A DNA stretch of 64,000 nucleotides from Nocardia sp. NRRL S-836 (GTDB taxonomy: Bacteria; Actinomycetota; Actinomycetes; Mycobacteriales; Pseudonocardiaceae), in the NCBI RefSeq assembly GCF_001279525.1, contig NZ_LGDY01000069.1, forward strand, positions 149,690 to 213,689, in the 5' to 3' direction. Positions 35,850 to 49,214 of this stretch are shown here, piece after piece. Position numbers and translations under genes: made by a program. The first letter of the stretch is position 1. Every line of letters starts with the position of its first letter. Under the pieces are notes generated by a model. The model was not told the DNA's origin and made no database searches. It saw only the letters and a list, made by a program, of their open reading frames with translations.

Positions 35850-36940
35850 TGGACCTCTCGCTGGACGACGGGACGCTGGAGTTCCAGGCGTTCGTCCGGT
35901 CGTGGCTGCGGTCGCACGTCCGGCCGCTGTCCTCAATGGACACCGCCGCCGGGTTCGAGGAGCACCGCGAGTGGGAACGGGAGCTGGCCGCGGAACGGCT
36001 GTCTGTGGTGTCGTGGCCCGCGGAGTTCGGCGGGCGCGAGGCGTCGCTGCTGCAGTGGCTGGTGTTCGAGGAGGAGTACCACGCCGCGGGCGCGCCGGGC
36101 CGGGTGTCGCAGAACGGGATCTTCCTGCTGGCGCCGACGTTGTTCGCCTTCGGCACCGACGAGCAGCGCAAACGCCTCCTGCCGGCGATGGCGCGGGCCG
36201 ACGAGGTGTGGGCGCAGGCGTGGTCGGAGCCCGAGTCCGGCAGCGACCTGGCCTCGTTGCGCAGCACGGCGGTCCGGTGTGACGGCGGCTGGCTGCTGCG
36301 CGGGCAGAAGACGTGGAGCTCACGGGCGGCGTTCGCGGACCGGGCGTTCGGCCTGTTCCGCACCGGGCCGGAGGGACGCCACCGCGGGCTGACGTACCTG
36401 ATGTTCTCGCTGCGGGCGCCCGGTGTGACGGTCCGGCCGATCCGCCAGCTCGGCGGCGAGCCGGGTTTCGCCGAGGTCTTCCTGGACGACGTGTTCGTGC
36501 CGGACGCGGACGTGCTGGGCGAGGCCGGTGACGGGTGGCGGGTCGCGATGAGCACGGCGAGCAGCGAACGCGGGCTGACGTTGCGCAGCCCCGGCCGGTT
36601 CGTCGCGGCCGCGGCCCGGCTGGTGGAGCTGTACCGGGCACGACCCGATCCGGCGGTGCGGGACCGGGTGGTGGACGCGTGGATCGGGGCGCAGGCCTAC
36701 CGGCTGCACACGTTCGGCGCGTTGGAGCGGCCGCCGTCGGGACCGGAGGTGAGCGTGACGAAGGTGTTCTGGTCGGAGCTGGACGTCGCGATCCACGAGA
36801 CGGCGCTGGACCTGCTCGGCGAGGTGGCGCCGGACTGGCGGGACGGGTGGGTGTTCTCGCTGGCGGGCCCGATCTACGCGGGGACCAACGAGATCCAGCG
36901 CAACGTGATCGCCGAGCGGATCCTGGGGCTGCCGCGATGA
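35849..36940 (+). CDS. fadE31: Acyl-CoA dehydrogenase FadE31
   Basis: 363 aa, corresponds to Rv3562. FAD/substrate motif AQAWSEPESGSDLASL, LLRGQKTWSSRAAFADRAFGL, and IYAGTNEIQRNVIAERILGLPR at the end. Acts with FadE32 and FadE33 in the C/D-ring beta-oxidation. Start at the ATG that overlaps the preceding stop; the frame is open further upstream. Confidence 0.88.
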   Translation: MDLSLDDGTLEFQAFVRSWLRSHVRPLSSMDTAAGFEEHREWERELAAERLSVVSWPAEFGGREASLLQWLVFEEEYHAAGAPGRVSQNGIFLLAPTLFAFGTDEQRKRLLPAMARADEVWAQAWSEPESGSDLASLRSTAVRCDGGWLLRGQKTWSSRAAFADRAFGLFRTGPEGRHRGLTYLMFSLRAPGVTVRPIRQLGGEPGFAEVFLDDVFVPDADVLGEAGDGWRVAMSTASSERGLTLRSPGRFVAAAARLVELYRARPDPAVRDRVVDAWIGAQAYRLHTFGALERPPSGPEVSVTKVFWSELDVAIHETALDLLGEVAPDWRDGWVFSLAGPIYAGTNEIQRNVIAERILGLPR

Positions 36941-37758
36941 GGTTCGCGCTCTCGGCCGAGCAGGCCGACCTCGGGGCGGTGCTGTGCTCGTTCCTGGCGG
37001 AGGGACGGCGGGACCTGGCGGTGCTCGGGGTCGAGGAGGTCACGGACCCGGTCGACCTCGTGGTGCTGTTCGAGGAGCTGGGACACCACGCGGTGGGCGG
37101 GCCGCTGGTGGAGCGGTACGCGGTGCTGCCGGTGCTGCTCGGGGCGGACCTGGCCGGTCAGGGCACCGCGTCCGTGGCGTTCCCACCGCACGTGCCCCAC
37201 GCCGTCGAGGCGGACCGCTACTACCTCGTGGAGGGAACCACCCTGAGCGAGGCCCGGCCCGCCGCCACGCTGCCGTCCGTCGACCCGGCGCGGACGCTGG
37301 TCGAGCTGGTCCGCGGCCCGGTGATCGCCACGGGCGTCGACGCGGCCCGTGCGTTCGACCTCGGCGTCCTCGCGTGTTCGGCGCAGCTGCTCGGCCTCGG
37401 CCGCGCGATGCTCGACCTGGCCACCGGCCACGCCAAGGCGCGCGCCCAGTTCGGCCGGCCGATCGGCTCGTTCCAGGCGGTCAAGCACCACCTCGCGAAC
37501 GTCCTCATCGGCCTGGAGCTCGCCCGGCCGCTGGTGTTCGGCGCCGCCGTCACCATGAAGCCGCGGGACGTGTCGGCCGCCAAGGTCGCGACCGCCGAGG
37601 CGGCGTGGCGGGCGGCGCGGACGGCGTTGCAGGTGCACGGCGCGATCGGCTACACCGCCGAGTACGCGCTGAGCCGGTTCCTCACGCGGGCCCGTGCCCT
37701 GCGGGGTGCGTGGGGCAGCCTTTCGTTCCACCGGACGCGTGTGCTGGAGGCGTTGTGA
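36937..37758 (+). CDS. fadE32: Acyl-CoA dehydrogenase FadE32, short
   Basis: 273 aa, corresponds to Rv3563. C-terminal half is a standard acyl-CoA dehydrogenase alpha-domain (GHAKARAQFGRPIGSFQAVKHHLAN, LQVHGAIGYTAEYALSRF); the N-terminal part is reduced. ATGA overlaps with fadE31 before it and GTGA with fadE33 after it. Probably forms a heteromer with FadE31 or FadE33. Confidence 0.85.
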   Translation: MRFALSAEQADLGAVLCSFLAEGRRDLAVLGVEEVTDPVDLVVLFEELGHHAVGGPLVERYAVLPVLLGADLAGQGTASVAFPPHVPHAVEADRYYLVEGTTLSEARPAATLPSVDPARTLVELVRGPVIATGVDAARAFDLGVLACSAQLLGLGRAMLDLATGHAKARAQFGRPIGSFQAVKHHLANVLIGLELARPLVFGAAVTMKPRDVSAAKVATAEAAWRAARTALQVHGAIGYTAEYALSRFLTRARALRGAWGSLSFHRTRVLEAL

Positions 37759-38762
37759 CACCGGAACAGCTCGCGTTGCGGGACTCCGTGCGCGCGTTGC
37801 TGGCCAAGCACTCCGACGTGCGGGCCGCCATCGAGGAACCGGGCGGGTACGACCCGGCGCTGTGGGCGAAGCTGTGCGGGGAGGTCGGGGTCGCGGGGCT
37901 CGCGATCCCGCAGGAGTACGGCGGGCTCGGCGCCGGGCTCGCGGAGACGCACGTGGTGCTGGCCGAGCTCGGGCGCACGCTCACCCCGGCACCGCTGCTG
38001 TCGTCGACGCTGGCGGCGCAGGCGCTGCTGGCCACGGGCAACGGCAAGGCGTGCGCGAGGTTGCTGCCGCGCATCGCCGACGGGGTGGTCGCCGCGCTCG
38101 CCTGGCCGTGGGACCAGCCGGACACCGGGCACGACACCTCCGGCGACGGCGTGATCCGGTACGTGCTCGACGGCGACCTGGCCGAGGTCCTGCTCGTCGT
38201 CCACGGCGGGTCCCTGTACGAGGTCGACCCGCACCACCCCGGCGTCACCCGCGAGCACACCCCCACGATGGACCTGACCCGCCACCTCGCCGAGGTCCGC
38301 CTCACCGGTGTCCAGGCCACCCGGCTGGGCCCGTGGGACCCGCGCGTCCGCGACATCGCGTGCGCGGCGTTGAGCGCGGAACAGGTCGGAGCAGCGCAAC
38401 GAGCGCTCGAACTCACCGTCGAGCACACCAAGACCCGGGTGCAGTTCGGCCGGCCGATCGGGTCGTTCCAGGCGCTCAAGCACCGGATGGCCGACCTGCA
38501 CGCCCTCGTGGAGACCGCCAGGTCGGCGTCCGAGGCCGCCACCGACGAGGTCTCGGCGGCGGTGGCGAAGGTCTACTGCTCGGAGGCGTTCCAGCGGGTC
38601 GCCGCCGAGATGATCCAGCTGCACGGCGGCATCGCGATCACCTGGGAGCACGACGCGCACCTGTACTTCAAGCGGGCGCACGGCAGCGCGCAGCTGTTCG
38701 GCAGCCCGCAGCAGCACGTCACGCGTCTGAGCCGGCTTCGCGCAGCATCCGCTGGAACGTAG
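37755..38762 (+). CDS. fadE33: Acyl-CoA dehydrogenase FadE33
   Basis: 335 aa, corresponds to Rv3564. VGVAGLAIPQEYGGLGAGLAE near residue 47, EHTKTRVQFGRPIGSFQALKHRMAD in the C-terminal domain, IQLHGGIAITWEHDAHLYFKRA at the end. Last gene of the fadD3 operon; its final 44 bp overlap the convergent merR gene. Confidence 0.87.
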   Translation: MTPEQLALRDSVRALLAKHSDVRAAIEEPGGYDPALWAKLCGEVGVAGLAIPQEYGGLGAGLAETHVVLAELGRTLTPAPLLSSTLAAQALLATGNGKACARLLPRIADGVVAALAWPWDQPDTGHDTSGDGVIRYVLDGDLAEVLLVVHGGSLYEVDPHHPGVTREHTPTMDLTRHLAEVRLTGVQATRLGPWDPRVRDIACAALSAEQVGAAQRALELTVEHTKTRVQFGRPIGSFQALKHRMADLHALVETARSASEAATDEVSAAVAKVYCSEAFQRVAAEMIQLHGGIAITWEHDAHLYFKRAHGSAQLFGSPQQHVTRLSRLRAASAGT

Positions 38763-39123
38763 GGCACTCCAGGTGGCTGGGGGCCGGGCAGACGGCGGCG
38801 TGCCGCAGCTGGTCGCGCATCACCGTCATCCGCCGCACCATCGCGTCGAGCTCGTCGGCCTTGGCCGCGAGCATCGAACGGTCCAGGTTCGCGACGTCAC
38901 GCGAGAGCATCTGGGTGATCTCGTCCAGCGAGAAGCCGACGTTGCGGCAGATGGCGATCAACGCGAGCTGGCTCAGCACGGCCGGGGCGAACACCCGCGC
39001 GAGGCCTCGGCGGCCCACGGACGTGATCAGGCCGCGTTCCTCGTAGTAGCGCAGGGTCGACGCCGGCACGCCGGAACGGCGCACCACCTCGCCGATCGGG
39101 ATGCCGATGGGGTTCTCGTCCAC
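38719..39123 (-). CDS. MerR-family regulator, SoxR-like but without its cysteine cluster
   Basis: 134 aa. N-terminal MerR HTH (IGEVVRRSGVPASTLRYYEERGLI, from about residue 9) and dimerisation helix, most like SoxR. The C-terminal cysteines are only two, in CPAPSHLEC (spacing 6), not the four-Cys [2Fe-2S] pattern CxxCxCxxxxxC of SoxR, so the sensed signal differs. It is divergent from a methyltransferase across a SoxR-box-like operator. GTG start; its 3' end overlaps fadE33 by 44 bp. Confidence 0.8.
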   Translation of the reverse strand: MDENPIGIPIGEVVRRSGVPASTLRYYEERGLITSVGRRGLARVFAPAVLSQLALIAICRNVGFSLDEITQMLSRDVANLDRSMLAAKADELDAMVRRMTVMRDQLRHAAVCPAPSHLECPTFQRMLREAGSDA

Positions 39124-39132
39124 GACACTTGA

Positions 39133-39150
39133 CCTCAAGCCGACTTGAAG
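39133..39150. promoter_or_regulatory. SoxR-box-like operator between merR and methyltransferase genes
   Basis: CCTCAAGCCGACTTGAAG is a CCTCAAG/CTTGAAG inverted repeat with a 4-nt centre, like the SoxR box CCTCAAGnnnnCTTGAGG. It is 10 bp from the merR start and 16 bp before the methyltransferase ATG. Confidence 0.75.
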
Positions 39151-39165
39151 TAGGACGGTAGGAGC

Positions 39166-39957
39166 ATGACAGAGGGCAACGCCGAGCAGGCGGCACTGTG
39201 GAACACGTCGGGGCAGGGCTGGGCGCGGGTGCAGGACATCGTGGGCCAGGTCATGCGGCCGTTCGAGGAGCTGCTCGTGCGCAAGGCGGCGGAGAAGCCG
39301 CGCAGGAGGGTGCTCGACGTCGGCTGCGGGACCGGCGGCGTCACCAGGGCCGTCGCCGCCGCGACCGGAGCCGAGTGCGTCGGGGTCGACATCGCCGAGT
39401 CGATGATCGCCGCGGCACGGGAGCACGACAGGGCGGTGTTCGTGCTGGCCGACGCGCAGACGCACACCTTCGAGGAGCGGTTCGACCTGGTCGTCTCGCG
39501 GTTCGGGGTGATGTTCTTCGCCGACTCGCGGGCCGCGTTCACCAACATCCGCCGGGCCGCCGAGCCGGGCGCCGACCTGTGCTTCGTCACGTGGCGCGCG
39601 CCCGAGGAGAACCCGTTCATGCAGACCGCCGAACGTGTGGCCACCGAACTCATCCCCGACCTGCCCGCACGCGACCCGGACGGGCCGGGGCCGTTCCGGT
39701 TCGCCGATCCCGACCACGTGCGCGCGGCCCTGGACGGCTGGGCCGACGTCGAGGTCACGCCGATCGACCGGACCGCCCGGCTGCCGGAGGAGGCGCTGGT
39801 CCCGTACCTGAGCAACATGGGCCCGGTCAGCCGCGCCCTGCGGCAGGCGCCGGAGGACGAGCGCGACCGGCTCGTCGGCCGGGTCCGCCACGCGTTCGAC
39901 GGGTTCGTGCACGGCGGCGAGGTCAGCTTCCCGACCGCGACCTGGCTGGTCACCGCG

Positions 39958-39972
<15 letters not shown>
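39166..39972 (+). CDS. Class I SAM-dependent methyltransferase
   Basis: 268 aa. SAM-binding motif I VLDVGCGTGGVT (about residue 49), motif II acidic GVDIAESM, and motif IV RFDLVVSRFGVMFF. It is divergent from the MerR gene and most likely its target. No link to sterol chemistry can be read from the sequence. Its last 15 bp overlap the 3' end of hsaB. Confidence 0.82.
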
Positions 39973-43403
<3,431 letters not shown>

Positions 43404-43407
<4 letters not shown>

Positions 43408-44423
43408 CGGACCCTCTCCCTGCTCAGCTCCAGTGCGATGTCGATCAGCTGGTCCTCCTGCCCGCCGACGAGCTTGCGCCGGCCCGCTCGCACGAGCAGC
43501 TCGGCGCCGGACACGCCGTAGCGCTCGGCCTGCGTGTAGGCGTGCTTGAGGAAGCTGGAGTAGACGCCCGCGTAGCCCATCATCAGCGCCATCCGGTCGA
43601 GCAGGCACTCCTGCGGCATCACCGGCCGCACGACGTCCTCGGCCGCGTCGACGATCTTGAAGAAGTCGACGCCGGTGGAGAAGCCGAGCTTGTCGCACAC
43701 GCCGACGAACGCCTCCAGCGGCGTGTTCCCCGCCCCCGCGCCGAAACCGCGCACGCTGCCGTCGATCTGCACGGCGCCCGCACGTGCCGCGGCGACGGAG
43801 TTCGCGACGCTCAGCCCGAGGTTCTCGTGGCCGTGGAACCCGACCTGCGCGTCGTCACCCAGCTCGGCGACCAGCGCGGCCACCCGGTCGGACACCTGTT
43901 CCAGCACCAGGGCACCGGCCGAGTCCACCACGTACACGCACTGGCACCCGGCGTCGGCCATGATCCGCGCCTGCCTCGCCAGCGCCTCCGGCGGCTGCGA
44001 GTGCGCCATCATCAGGAACCCCACGGTCTCCAGCCCGAGCTCACGGGCGAGCCCGAAGTGCTGCACGGAGATGTCGGCCTCGGTGCAGTGCGTGGCGATC
44101 CGCACGATCGACGCGCCGTTGTCCCGTGAGACGCGGATGTCGTCCTTCACCCCGACACCGGGCAGCATCAGCACGGCGATCCTGGCCCGCTGTGCCGTGG
44201 CCACCGCGGTCTTGACCAGCTCCTGCTCCGGGGTGTGGCTGAAGCCGTAGGTGAACGACGACCCGCCCAGCCCGTCGCCGTGGGTGACCTCGATGACCGG
44301 CACCCCGGCGGCGTCGAGCGCGCCGACGATCGAGCGCACGTCGTCCACGGTGAACTGGTGCCGCTTGTGGTGCGAGCCGTCACGCAGAGACGTGTCGGTC
44401 AGTCGCAGAACCGGACGCTGCAC
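43404..44423 (-). CDS. hsaF: 4-hydroxy-2-oxovalerate/oxohexanoate aldolase HsaF
   Basis: 339 aa DmpG-type aldolase. [10 protein letters not shown] at residues 10-19 (metal Asp, catalytic region), [13 protein letters not shown], and [10 protein letters not shown] with the metal-binding His pair. Makes pyruvate and propanal from the A-ring fragment and channels the aldehyde to HsaG. Corresponds to Rv3534c. GTG start within the 3' end of hsaG (44-nt overlap). Confidence 0.94.
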
Positions 44424-45267
44424 GGGCGATCTCCTCCCCCACCTTGGTCGCGGCGGCCGTCATGATGTCGAGGTTCCCGGCGTACTCCGGCAGGAAGTCG
44501 CCGGCGCCCGCGATCTCCACGAAGATCGCCACCCGGCCCTGGTCGTACTGCGGCTCGCGCAGCAGCCGGAAGCCGGGCACGTAGGAGCGGATGTCCGTTT
44601 CCATGCGGGCGATCGAGTCGGTGATCGGGTCCGGGTCGGCGTCCGCGGGGATCGCGCAGAAGATGGTGTCGCGCATGATCATCGGCGGGTCGGCCGGGTT
44701 CAGCACGATGATCGCCTTGCCGCGACCGGCTCCCCCGATGGCCTCGATGCCGCGGCTGGTCGTGCGGGTGAACTCGTCGATGTTCGCCCGCGTGCCCGGT
44801 CCCGCCGACACCGACGCGACGCTGGCGACGATCTCGGCGTACTCGACGGGGACGACGCGCGACACGGCGTGCACCACCGGGATCGTGGCCTGCCCGCCGC
44901 ACGTGATCAGGTTGACGTTCGGCGCGTCGAGGTGCTCGCCGAGGTTCACCGGCGGCACCACGTACGGCCCGATCGCCGCGGGTGTCAGGTCGACCGCGCG
45001 GATGCCCGCCTCGGCGTACCGGGGCGCGTTGGCCTCGTGCACCGCCGCCGACGTCGCCTCGAACACGACGTCGGGCAGCTCGTCCTGGCGCAGCAACCAG
45101 TCCACGCCGTCGACCGTGGTCTCCAGACCCGCCTCGCGCGCCCGGCGCAGGCCCTCGCTGGCCGGGTCGACGCCCACCATCCAGCGCGGGTCGAGCACCG
45201 GCGAGCGCAGGAGCTTGTAGAGCAGGTCGGTGCCGATGTTGCCGGACCCGACGATGGCCGCCTTCAC
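44380..45267 (-). CDS. hsaG: Acylating propanal/acetaldehyde dehydrogenase HsaG
   Basis: 295 aa DmpF-type dehydrogenase. [10 protein letters not shown] near the start binds NAD+, and the catalytic Cys123 is in [12 protein letters not shown]. Converts propanal to propionyl-CoA; forms the channelling complex with HsaF. Corresponds to Rv3535c. GTG start, 9 bp after hsaE. Confidence 0.94.
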   Translation of the reverse strand: MKAAIVGSGNIGTDLLYKLLRSPVLDPRWMVGVDPASEGLRRAREAGLETTVDGVDWLLRQDELPDVVFEATSAAVHEANAPRYAEAGIRAVDLTPAAIGPYVVPPVNLGEHLDAPNVNLITCGGQATIPVVHAVSRVVPVEYAEIVASVASVSAGPGTRANIDEFTRTTSRGIEAIGGAGRGKAIIVLNPADPPMIMRDTIFCAIPADADPDPITDSIARMETDIRSYVPGFRLLREPQYDQGRVAIFVEIAGAGDFLPEYAGNLDIMTAAATKVGEEIARAASGSATDRHVSA

Positions 45268-45276
45268 CCGTTCACC

Positions 45277-46047
45277 TCACTCGAACTTCAGGTCGACAGA
45301 ACCGAGTCCGGTGAACTCGGCGCGGAACTCGTCCCCCGGCCGTGCGTCGAACGCCCTCGTGCAGGAGCCGGGCAGCACGATGTCGCCCGCCAGCAGGCGC
45401 ACCCCGAACGTGGCCACCTTCCGCGCGAGCCACGCGACCGCGATCGCCGGGTCACCCAGCACGGCGTCACCACGCCCGGTCGCGACGACCTCACCGTTGC
45501 GGCTCAACGACGCCTCGACGGCGCGGGCGTCCACATCGGACGGCCGCACCCGTTCCGGGCCGAGGACGAACGCGGCGGAGGACGCGTTGTCGGCGATGGT
45601 GTCCGGCAGCGTGATCCGCCAGTCGGCGATGCGGCTGTCGATCAGCTCGATCGCGGGTGCCACGAACTCGGTGGCGGCCAGCACGTCCTCGACGGTGCAG
45701 CCCTCACCGGGCAGGTCCTGGCCGAGCAGGAACGCGATCTCCACCTCGACCCGCGGGTAGAGGTAGGCGGAGGCGTCCGCGGTGCCGTGCAGCTGCATGT
45801 CGTCGAGCAGGTGGCCGTAGTCGGGCTCGTCCACGCCCATCATCTGCTGCATCGCCAACGACGACAGGCCGACCTTGTGGCCGATGACGTCGCGGTTGCG
45901 GTGCCGCACGTTGAGCAGCTGGATCTCGTAGGCGTCGACCACGTCGATGTCCGGGTACAGCTCGGCCAGCGGCCTGATCGGCACGCGGTCGCGTTCGGCG
46001 GTGCGCAGCAACCGTGCGGCCGCCGCTCTCTTCTCCATCGTCAGCAC
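45277..46047 (-). CDS. hsaE: 2-hydroxydienoate hydratase HsaE
   Basis: 256 aa MhpD/TesE-like hydratase (HKVGLSSLAMQQMMGVDEPDYGHLLDDM, central EVEIAFLLGQDLPG and FVAPAIELIDSRI). Hydrates the C6 hydroxydienoic acid made by HsaD. Corresponds to Rv3536c. Start is either the GTG at 46047 (4 nt after AAGGAGG, used here) or the ATG at 46038. It overlaps the preceding delta-4 dehydrogenase stop. Confidence 0.92.
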   Translation of the reverse strand: MLTMEKRAAAARLLRTAERDRVPIRPLAELYPDIDVVDAYEIQLLNVRHRNRDVIGHKVGLSSLAMQQMMGVDEPDYGHLLDDMQLHGTADASAYLYPRVEVEIAFLLGQDLPGEGCTVEDVLAATEFVAPAIELIDSRIADWRITLPDTIADNASSAAFVLGPERVRPSDVDARAVEASLSRNGEVVATGRGDAVLGDPAIAVAWLARKVATFGVRLLAGDIVLPGSCTRAFDARPGDEFRAEFTGLGSVDLKFE

Positions 46048-47519
46048 CGGGCCTCCTTCGCGACGTGGTGGCCGGCACGGCGGCCGGAGAAGACGCAGTC
46101 GGCGAGCGCGAGTCCGCTGACGTAGGACTCCGAGCACACCCCGACCGCCGACCGCCCCGCCGCGTACAGGCCTTGAACCCCCTGCACCGCACCGGTTTCC
46201 TCGTCCACCACCAGGCCGCCGAGGGTGAGCATGGGGCACGGGTAGCCGAAGCCGTGCCAGAAGGAGTCGAACCGCACGGAGATGTTGATCAACGAGTAGG
46301 GCGGCCGGCCGAACGGCTCCACCCGGGGCGCTCTGATGCCGGCCTTCGCGGCCACGGCCTCCAGCGTCGGTGCGGTGACGAGCCCTCGCGACAGCAGGTA
46401 GCGGGCCTGGAAGCGCTGGAACGCCGCCGTTTGCGTGCCGACCTGGGCCTTCGCGACGGTGAGCGTGTCGTCGTCGATGAGCAGCCACGCCTTGCCGTCG
46501 CGTCGGACGATCTCGTCGCCGATGGCCGCGCCGTACCGGGTCGCGTCACCGAACGGCTCCCCGTCGAGGTCGACCAGGATCCCGCGCTGCAACGCGCTGG
46601 GCGGCGTGACGAACCGCCACACCGAGATCTTGTCCAGCCGGTCGGTCGTGCCACCGGCGGCGGTGCCGAGCCGGATGCCGCTGCCGTCGTCGCCGGGTGT
46701 GCCGAGCGGGAGGCCACCGCGGTGTGCCGGGGCGTGCCGGCGCACCATCTCCCGGTTCGCGATGAACCCGCCGGCCGCGATGACCACGCCGCGCCGGGCG
46801 TGCACGGTGAGCGAGCGGCCGAAGCGGCGTTCCACGGCCGCCGCCACCCGGTGCAGCGCGCGCCCGAGCGGTGGCAGGTAGAGCCACGGCTTCGCTGCCG
46901 CCCTCGACAACGTCCGGTGCAGGGCTTTCGGTGCCCCGGTGAGCGTCCGGCAGCGCACCCCGGTCACCCGGTCGGCCGTGATGAGCTCGACGGCCCGCGT
47001 CTGGGTCATGACCCGCACGCCCGCGCGCCGGGTCGCCTCGGCCAGCCGGGCGAAGAACACATCCCCGGACGTGCCTTTCGCCCTGGTCCGGTGCCCGCGC
47101 GGGACCGGGTCGGGCCACGCGGTCTCGCTGCCCGAGTGGTAGAGGTAGTAGTCGTCGGTCGGGTACGAGGTCTTGAACGGGCACACGCGCGCGTCGAACG
47201 GCACGCCCTGGTCCTCCAGCCAGGCCAGCATCTTCGCGCTGTCCTGGCAGAACCGGCGCAGCGTCGCGTCCGACACCGCGTCGCGGACCTCGTGCCCGAG
47301 GTAGGCGTGCATCGCCTCCGGCGTGTCGGCGACACCGGCCTCGACCTGCTGCCGCGTGCCGCCACCGGCGTAGACGACCCCGCCGGACAACGCCGTCGCA
47401 CCACCACCGTGGAACCGGTCCAGGACCACCACGGACGCGCCGGTCGCCGCGGCCTCGACCGCGGCGCACGCGCCGGCGGCACCGAAGCCGATGACGACCA
47501 CGTCAGCGGTGACCTCCAC
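46041..47519 (-). CDS. 3-ketosteroid delta-4(5alpha)-dehydrogenase-like flavoprotein
   Basis: 492 aa FAD protein: VVVIGFGAAGACAAVEAA (from about residue 8). It lacks the GxxYAGAG motif of the two KstDs but has SESYVSGLALAD near its C-terminus, placing Tyr466 and Ser468 where the R. jostii delta-4-(5alpha)-KSTD has its catalytic Tyr466/Ser468, as I recall. It likely dehydrogenates 5-alpha-3-ketosteroids at C4-C5. First gene of the hsaE-G-F-A-D-C-B operon, so it shares the KstR-controlled promoter. GTG start with GGGAGG upstream. Confidence 0.8.
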   Translation of the reverse strand: MEVTADVVVIGFGAAGACAAVEAAATGASVVVLDRFHGGGATALSGGVVYAGGGTRQQVEAGVADTPEAMHAYLGHEVRDAVSDATLRRFCQDSAKMLAWLEDQGVPFDARVCPFKTSYPTDDYYLYHSGSETAWPDPVPRGHRTRAKGTSGDVFFARLAEATRRAGVRVMTQTRAVELITADRVTGVRCRTLTGAPKALHRTLSRAAAKPWLYLPPLGRALHRVAAAVERRFGRSLTVHARRGVVIAAGGFIANREMVRRHAPAHRGGLPLGTPGDDGSGIRLGTAAGGTTDRLDKISVWRFVTPPSALQRGILVDLDGEPFGDATRYGAAIGDEIVRRDGKAWLLIDDDTLTVAKAQVGTQTAAFQRFQARYLLSRGLVTAPTLEAVAAKAGIRAPRVEPFGRPPYSLINISVRFDSFWHGFGYPCPMLTLGGLVVDEETGAVQGVQGLYAAGRSAVGVCSESYVSGLALADCVFSGRRAGHHVAKEARC

Positions 47520-47597
47520 GCAACCCTCCCGGAACACGTTCTCGGTGAGTGGAACCGCCTGGAACTCCTACACCATAGCGCCAAACCGCCTCAGAAC

Positions 47598-47611
47598 TAT
47601 AACCTGTTCTA
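47598..47611. promoter_or_regulatory. KstR operator, hsa operon / kstD-ksh operon
   Basis: TATAACCTGTTCTA matches TnnAACnnGTTnnA exactly. One site in the 114-bp divergent region between the flavoprotein/hsa operon and kstD. Confidence 0.88.
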
Positions 47612-47633
47612 GTCTGAGGTCCTGGAGGTGCGG

Positions 47634-49214
47634 ATGTACGACGTGATCGTCGTCGGCAGCGGCGCGGCGGGCATGACCGCCGCACTGTGCACGGCCCAGC
47701 ACGGGCTGCGCACCCTGGTCGTCGAGAAGGCGGCGCACTTCGGCGGCTCGACCGCCCGGTCCGGCGGCGGCGTCTGGGTGCCGAACAACCCGGTCCTCGC
47801 CGCGGCGGGGGTTCAGGACACGCCGGAGGACGCCGCCACCTACCTCGCGCACATCGCCGGTGACGTGCCGGCCGAGCTGCGGGAGGCGTTCCTCGACGCG
47901 GGGCCCGCGATGCTCGCGTTCGTGTGCGCCCGCACGCCGTTGCGGTTCCGCTGGGTGCGCGGCTACCCCGACTACTACCCCGAGGCGCCCGGCGGGCGGC
48001 CGCACGGGCGTTCGGTCGAGCCCGTGCCGATGAAGGCCGACGTCCTCGGCGACGAGTTGCAGCACCTCGAACCGCCGTACGTGCCGACACCGGCCGGGAT
48101 CGTGATCACCCAGGTCGACTACCGGTGGCTCACGCTCGCCGCGCGGCACCCGCGCGGGGTGCTGACCGCGGCCAAGCTGTTCGCGCAGCGGTTCCGGCCG
48201 GGGCGGCGGCTCGCGATGGGCCAGGCGCTCGCGGCCGGGCTGCGCGCGGGACTGACGGCGTCCGGCGTCGAGGTCAGGCTGAACACGGCGGTCACCGACC
48301 TGCACGTCGAGAACGGCAGGGTCGCCGGTGTCCGGGTCGGCGAGGAGTTGCTGCGGGCGCGCGACGTCGTGCTGGCCTCCGGCGGGTTCGAGCACAACGA
48401 ACGGCTGCGCAAGCAGCACCAGGACGTCGGTGCGGAGTGGACGGTCGGCGCGCGGGCGAACACCGGTGACGGCATCGAGGCCGGTGTGCGCGCGGGCGCC
48501 GCGGTGGGCCTGCTGGACGACGCGTGGTGGGGCCCGACCGTCCCGTTGCCGCGCGGCCCGTTCTTCCTGCTCGCCGAACGCGCGCTGCCCGGCTGCGTGC
48601 TGGTCGACGGGTCCGGGCGGCGGTTCGTGAACGAGGCGGCGCCCTACATCGACGTGGTCAAGGCGATGACCGAGCGGACCTGGCTCGTCTTCGACCAGAC
48701 CTACCGCAACCGCTACCCGTTCGCGGGTTTCCCGCCCCGCCGCCCGCTGCCCCGGCGCTGGAACGAGGTCGTGCTGTCCGCACCCACCCTCGACGAGCTG
48801 GCCGCCAAGGCGGACCTGCCCGGCCTGGTGGAGACGGTCGCGCGGTTCAACACCTTCGCCGGCGCGGACCCCGACTTCCACCGCGGCGACAGCGCCTACG
48901 ACCGCTACTACGGCGATCCGCGCGTCCGACCGAACCCCTGCCTCGCGCCACTGCTCAAGCCGCCGTTCCACGCGGCCAGGATCGTGCCGGGCGACCTGGG
49001 CACCAAGGGCGGCCTGCGCACCGACCGCGCGGCACGGGTGCTGCGCGAGAACGGTTCGGTGATCGACGGCCTGTACGCCGCGGGCAACGTGAGCGCGTTC
49101 GTGATGGGCCGCACCTACGCGGGCGCGGGCGCCACCCTCGGACCGGCGATGACCTTCGGATACCTGGCCGGACTCGACATCTCCAGCCACCACCACCGCG
49201 GAGGAACGTCATGA
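47634..49214 (+). CDS. kstD: 3-ketosteroid delta-1-dehydrogenase KstD
   Basis: 526 aa, FAD motif VVGSGAAG at 6-13. KstD features: RGYPDYYPEAPGGR (Tyr111-Tyr115 region), VFDQTYRNRY, and GRTYAGAGATLGPAMTFGY at the C-terminus holding a catalytic Tyr and Gly. Corresponds to Rv3537. With KshAB it destabilises the B-ring. No signal sequence, unlike the paralogue at 11448. ATG 5 nt after GGAGG; first gene of kstD-kshA-small ORF-kshB-hsd4B. Confidence 0.93.
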   Translation: MYDVIVVGSGAAGMTAALCTAQHGLRTLVVEKAAHFGGSTARSGGGVWVPNNPVLAAAGVQDTPEDAATYLAHIAGDVPAELREAFLDAGPAMLAFVCARTPLRFRWVRGYPDYYPEAPGGRPHGRSVEPVPMKADVLGDELQHLEPPYVPTPAGIVITQVDYRWLTLAARHPRGVLTAAKLFAQRFRPGRRLAMGQALAAGLRAGLTASGVEVRLNTAVTDLHVENGRVAGVRVGEELLRARDVVLASGGFEHNERLRKQHQDVGAEWTVGARANTGDGIEAGVRAGAAVGLLDDAWWGPTVPLPRGPFFLLAERALPGCVLVDGSGRRFVNEAAPYIDVVKAMTERTWLVFDQTYRNRYPFAGFPPRRPLPRRWNEVVLSAPTLDELAAKADLPGLVETVARFNTFAGADPDFHRGDSAYDRYYGDPRVRPNPCLAPLLKPPFHAARIVPGDLGTKGGLRTDRAARVLRENGSVIDGLYAAGNVSAFVMGRTYAGAGATLGPAMTFGYLAGLDISSHHHRGGTS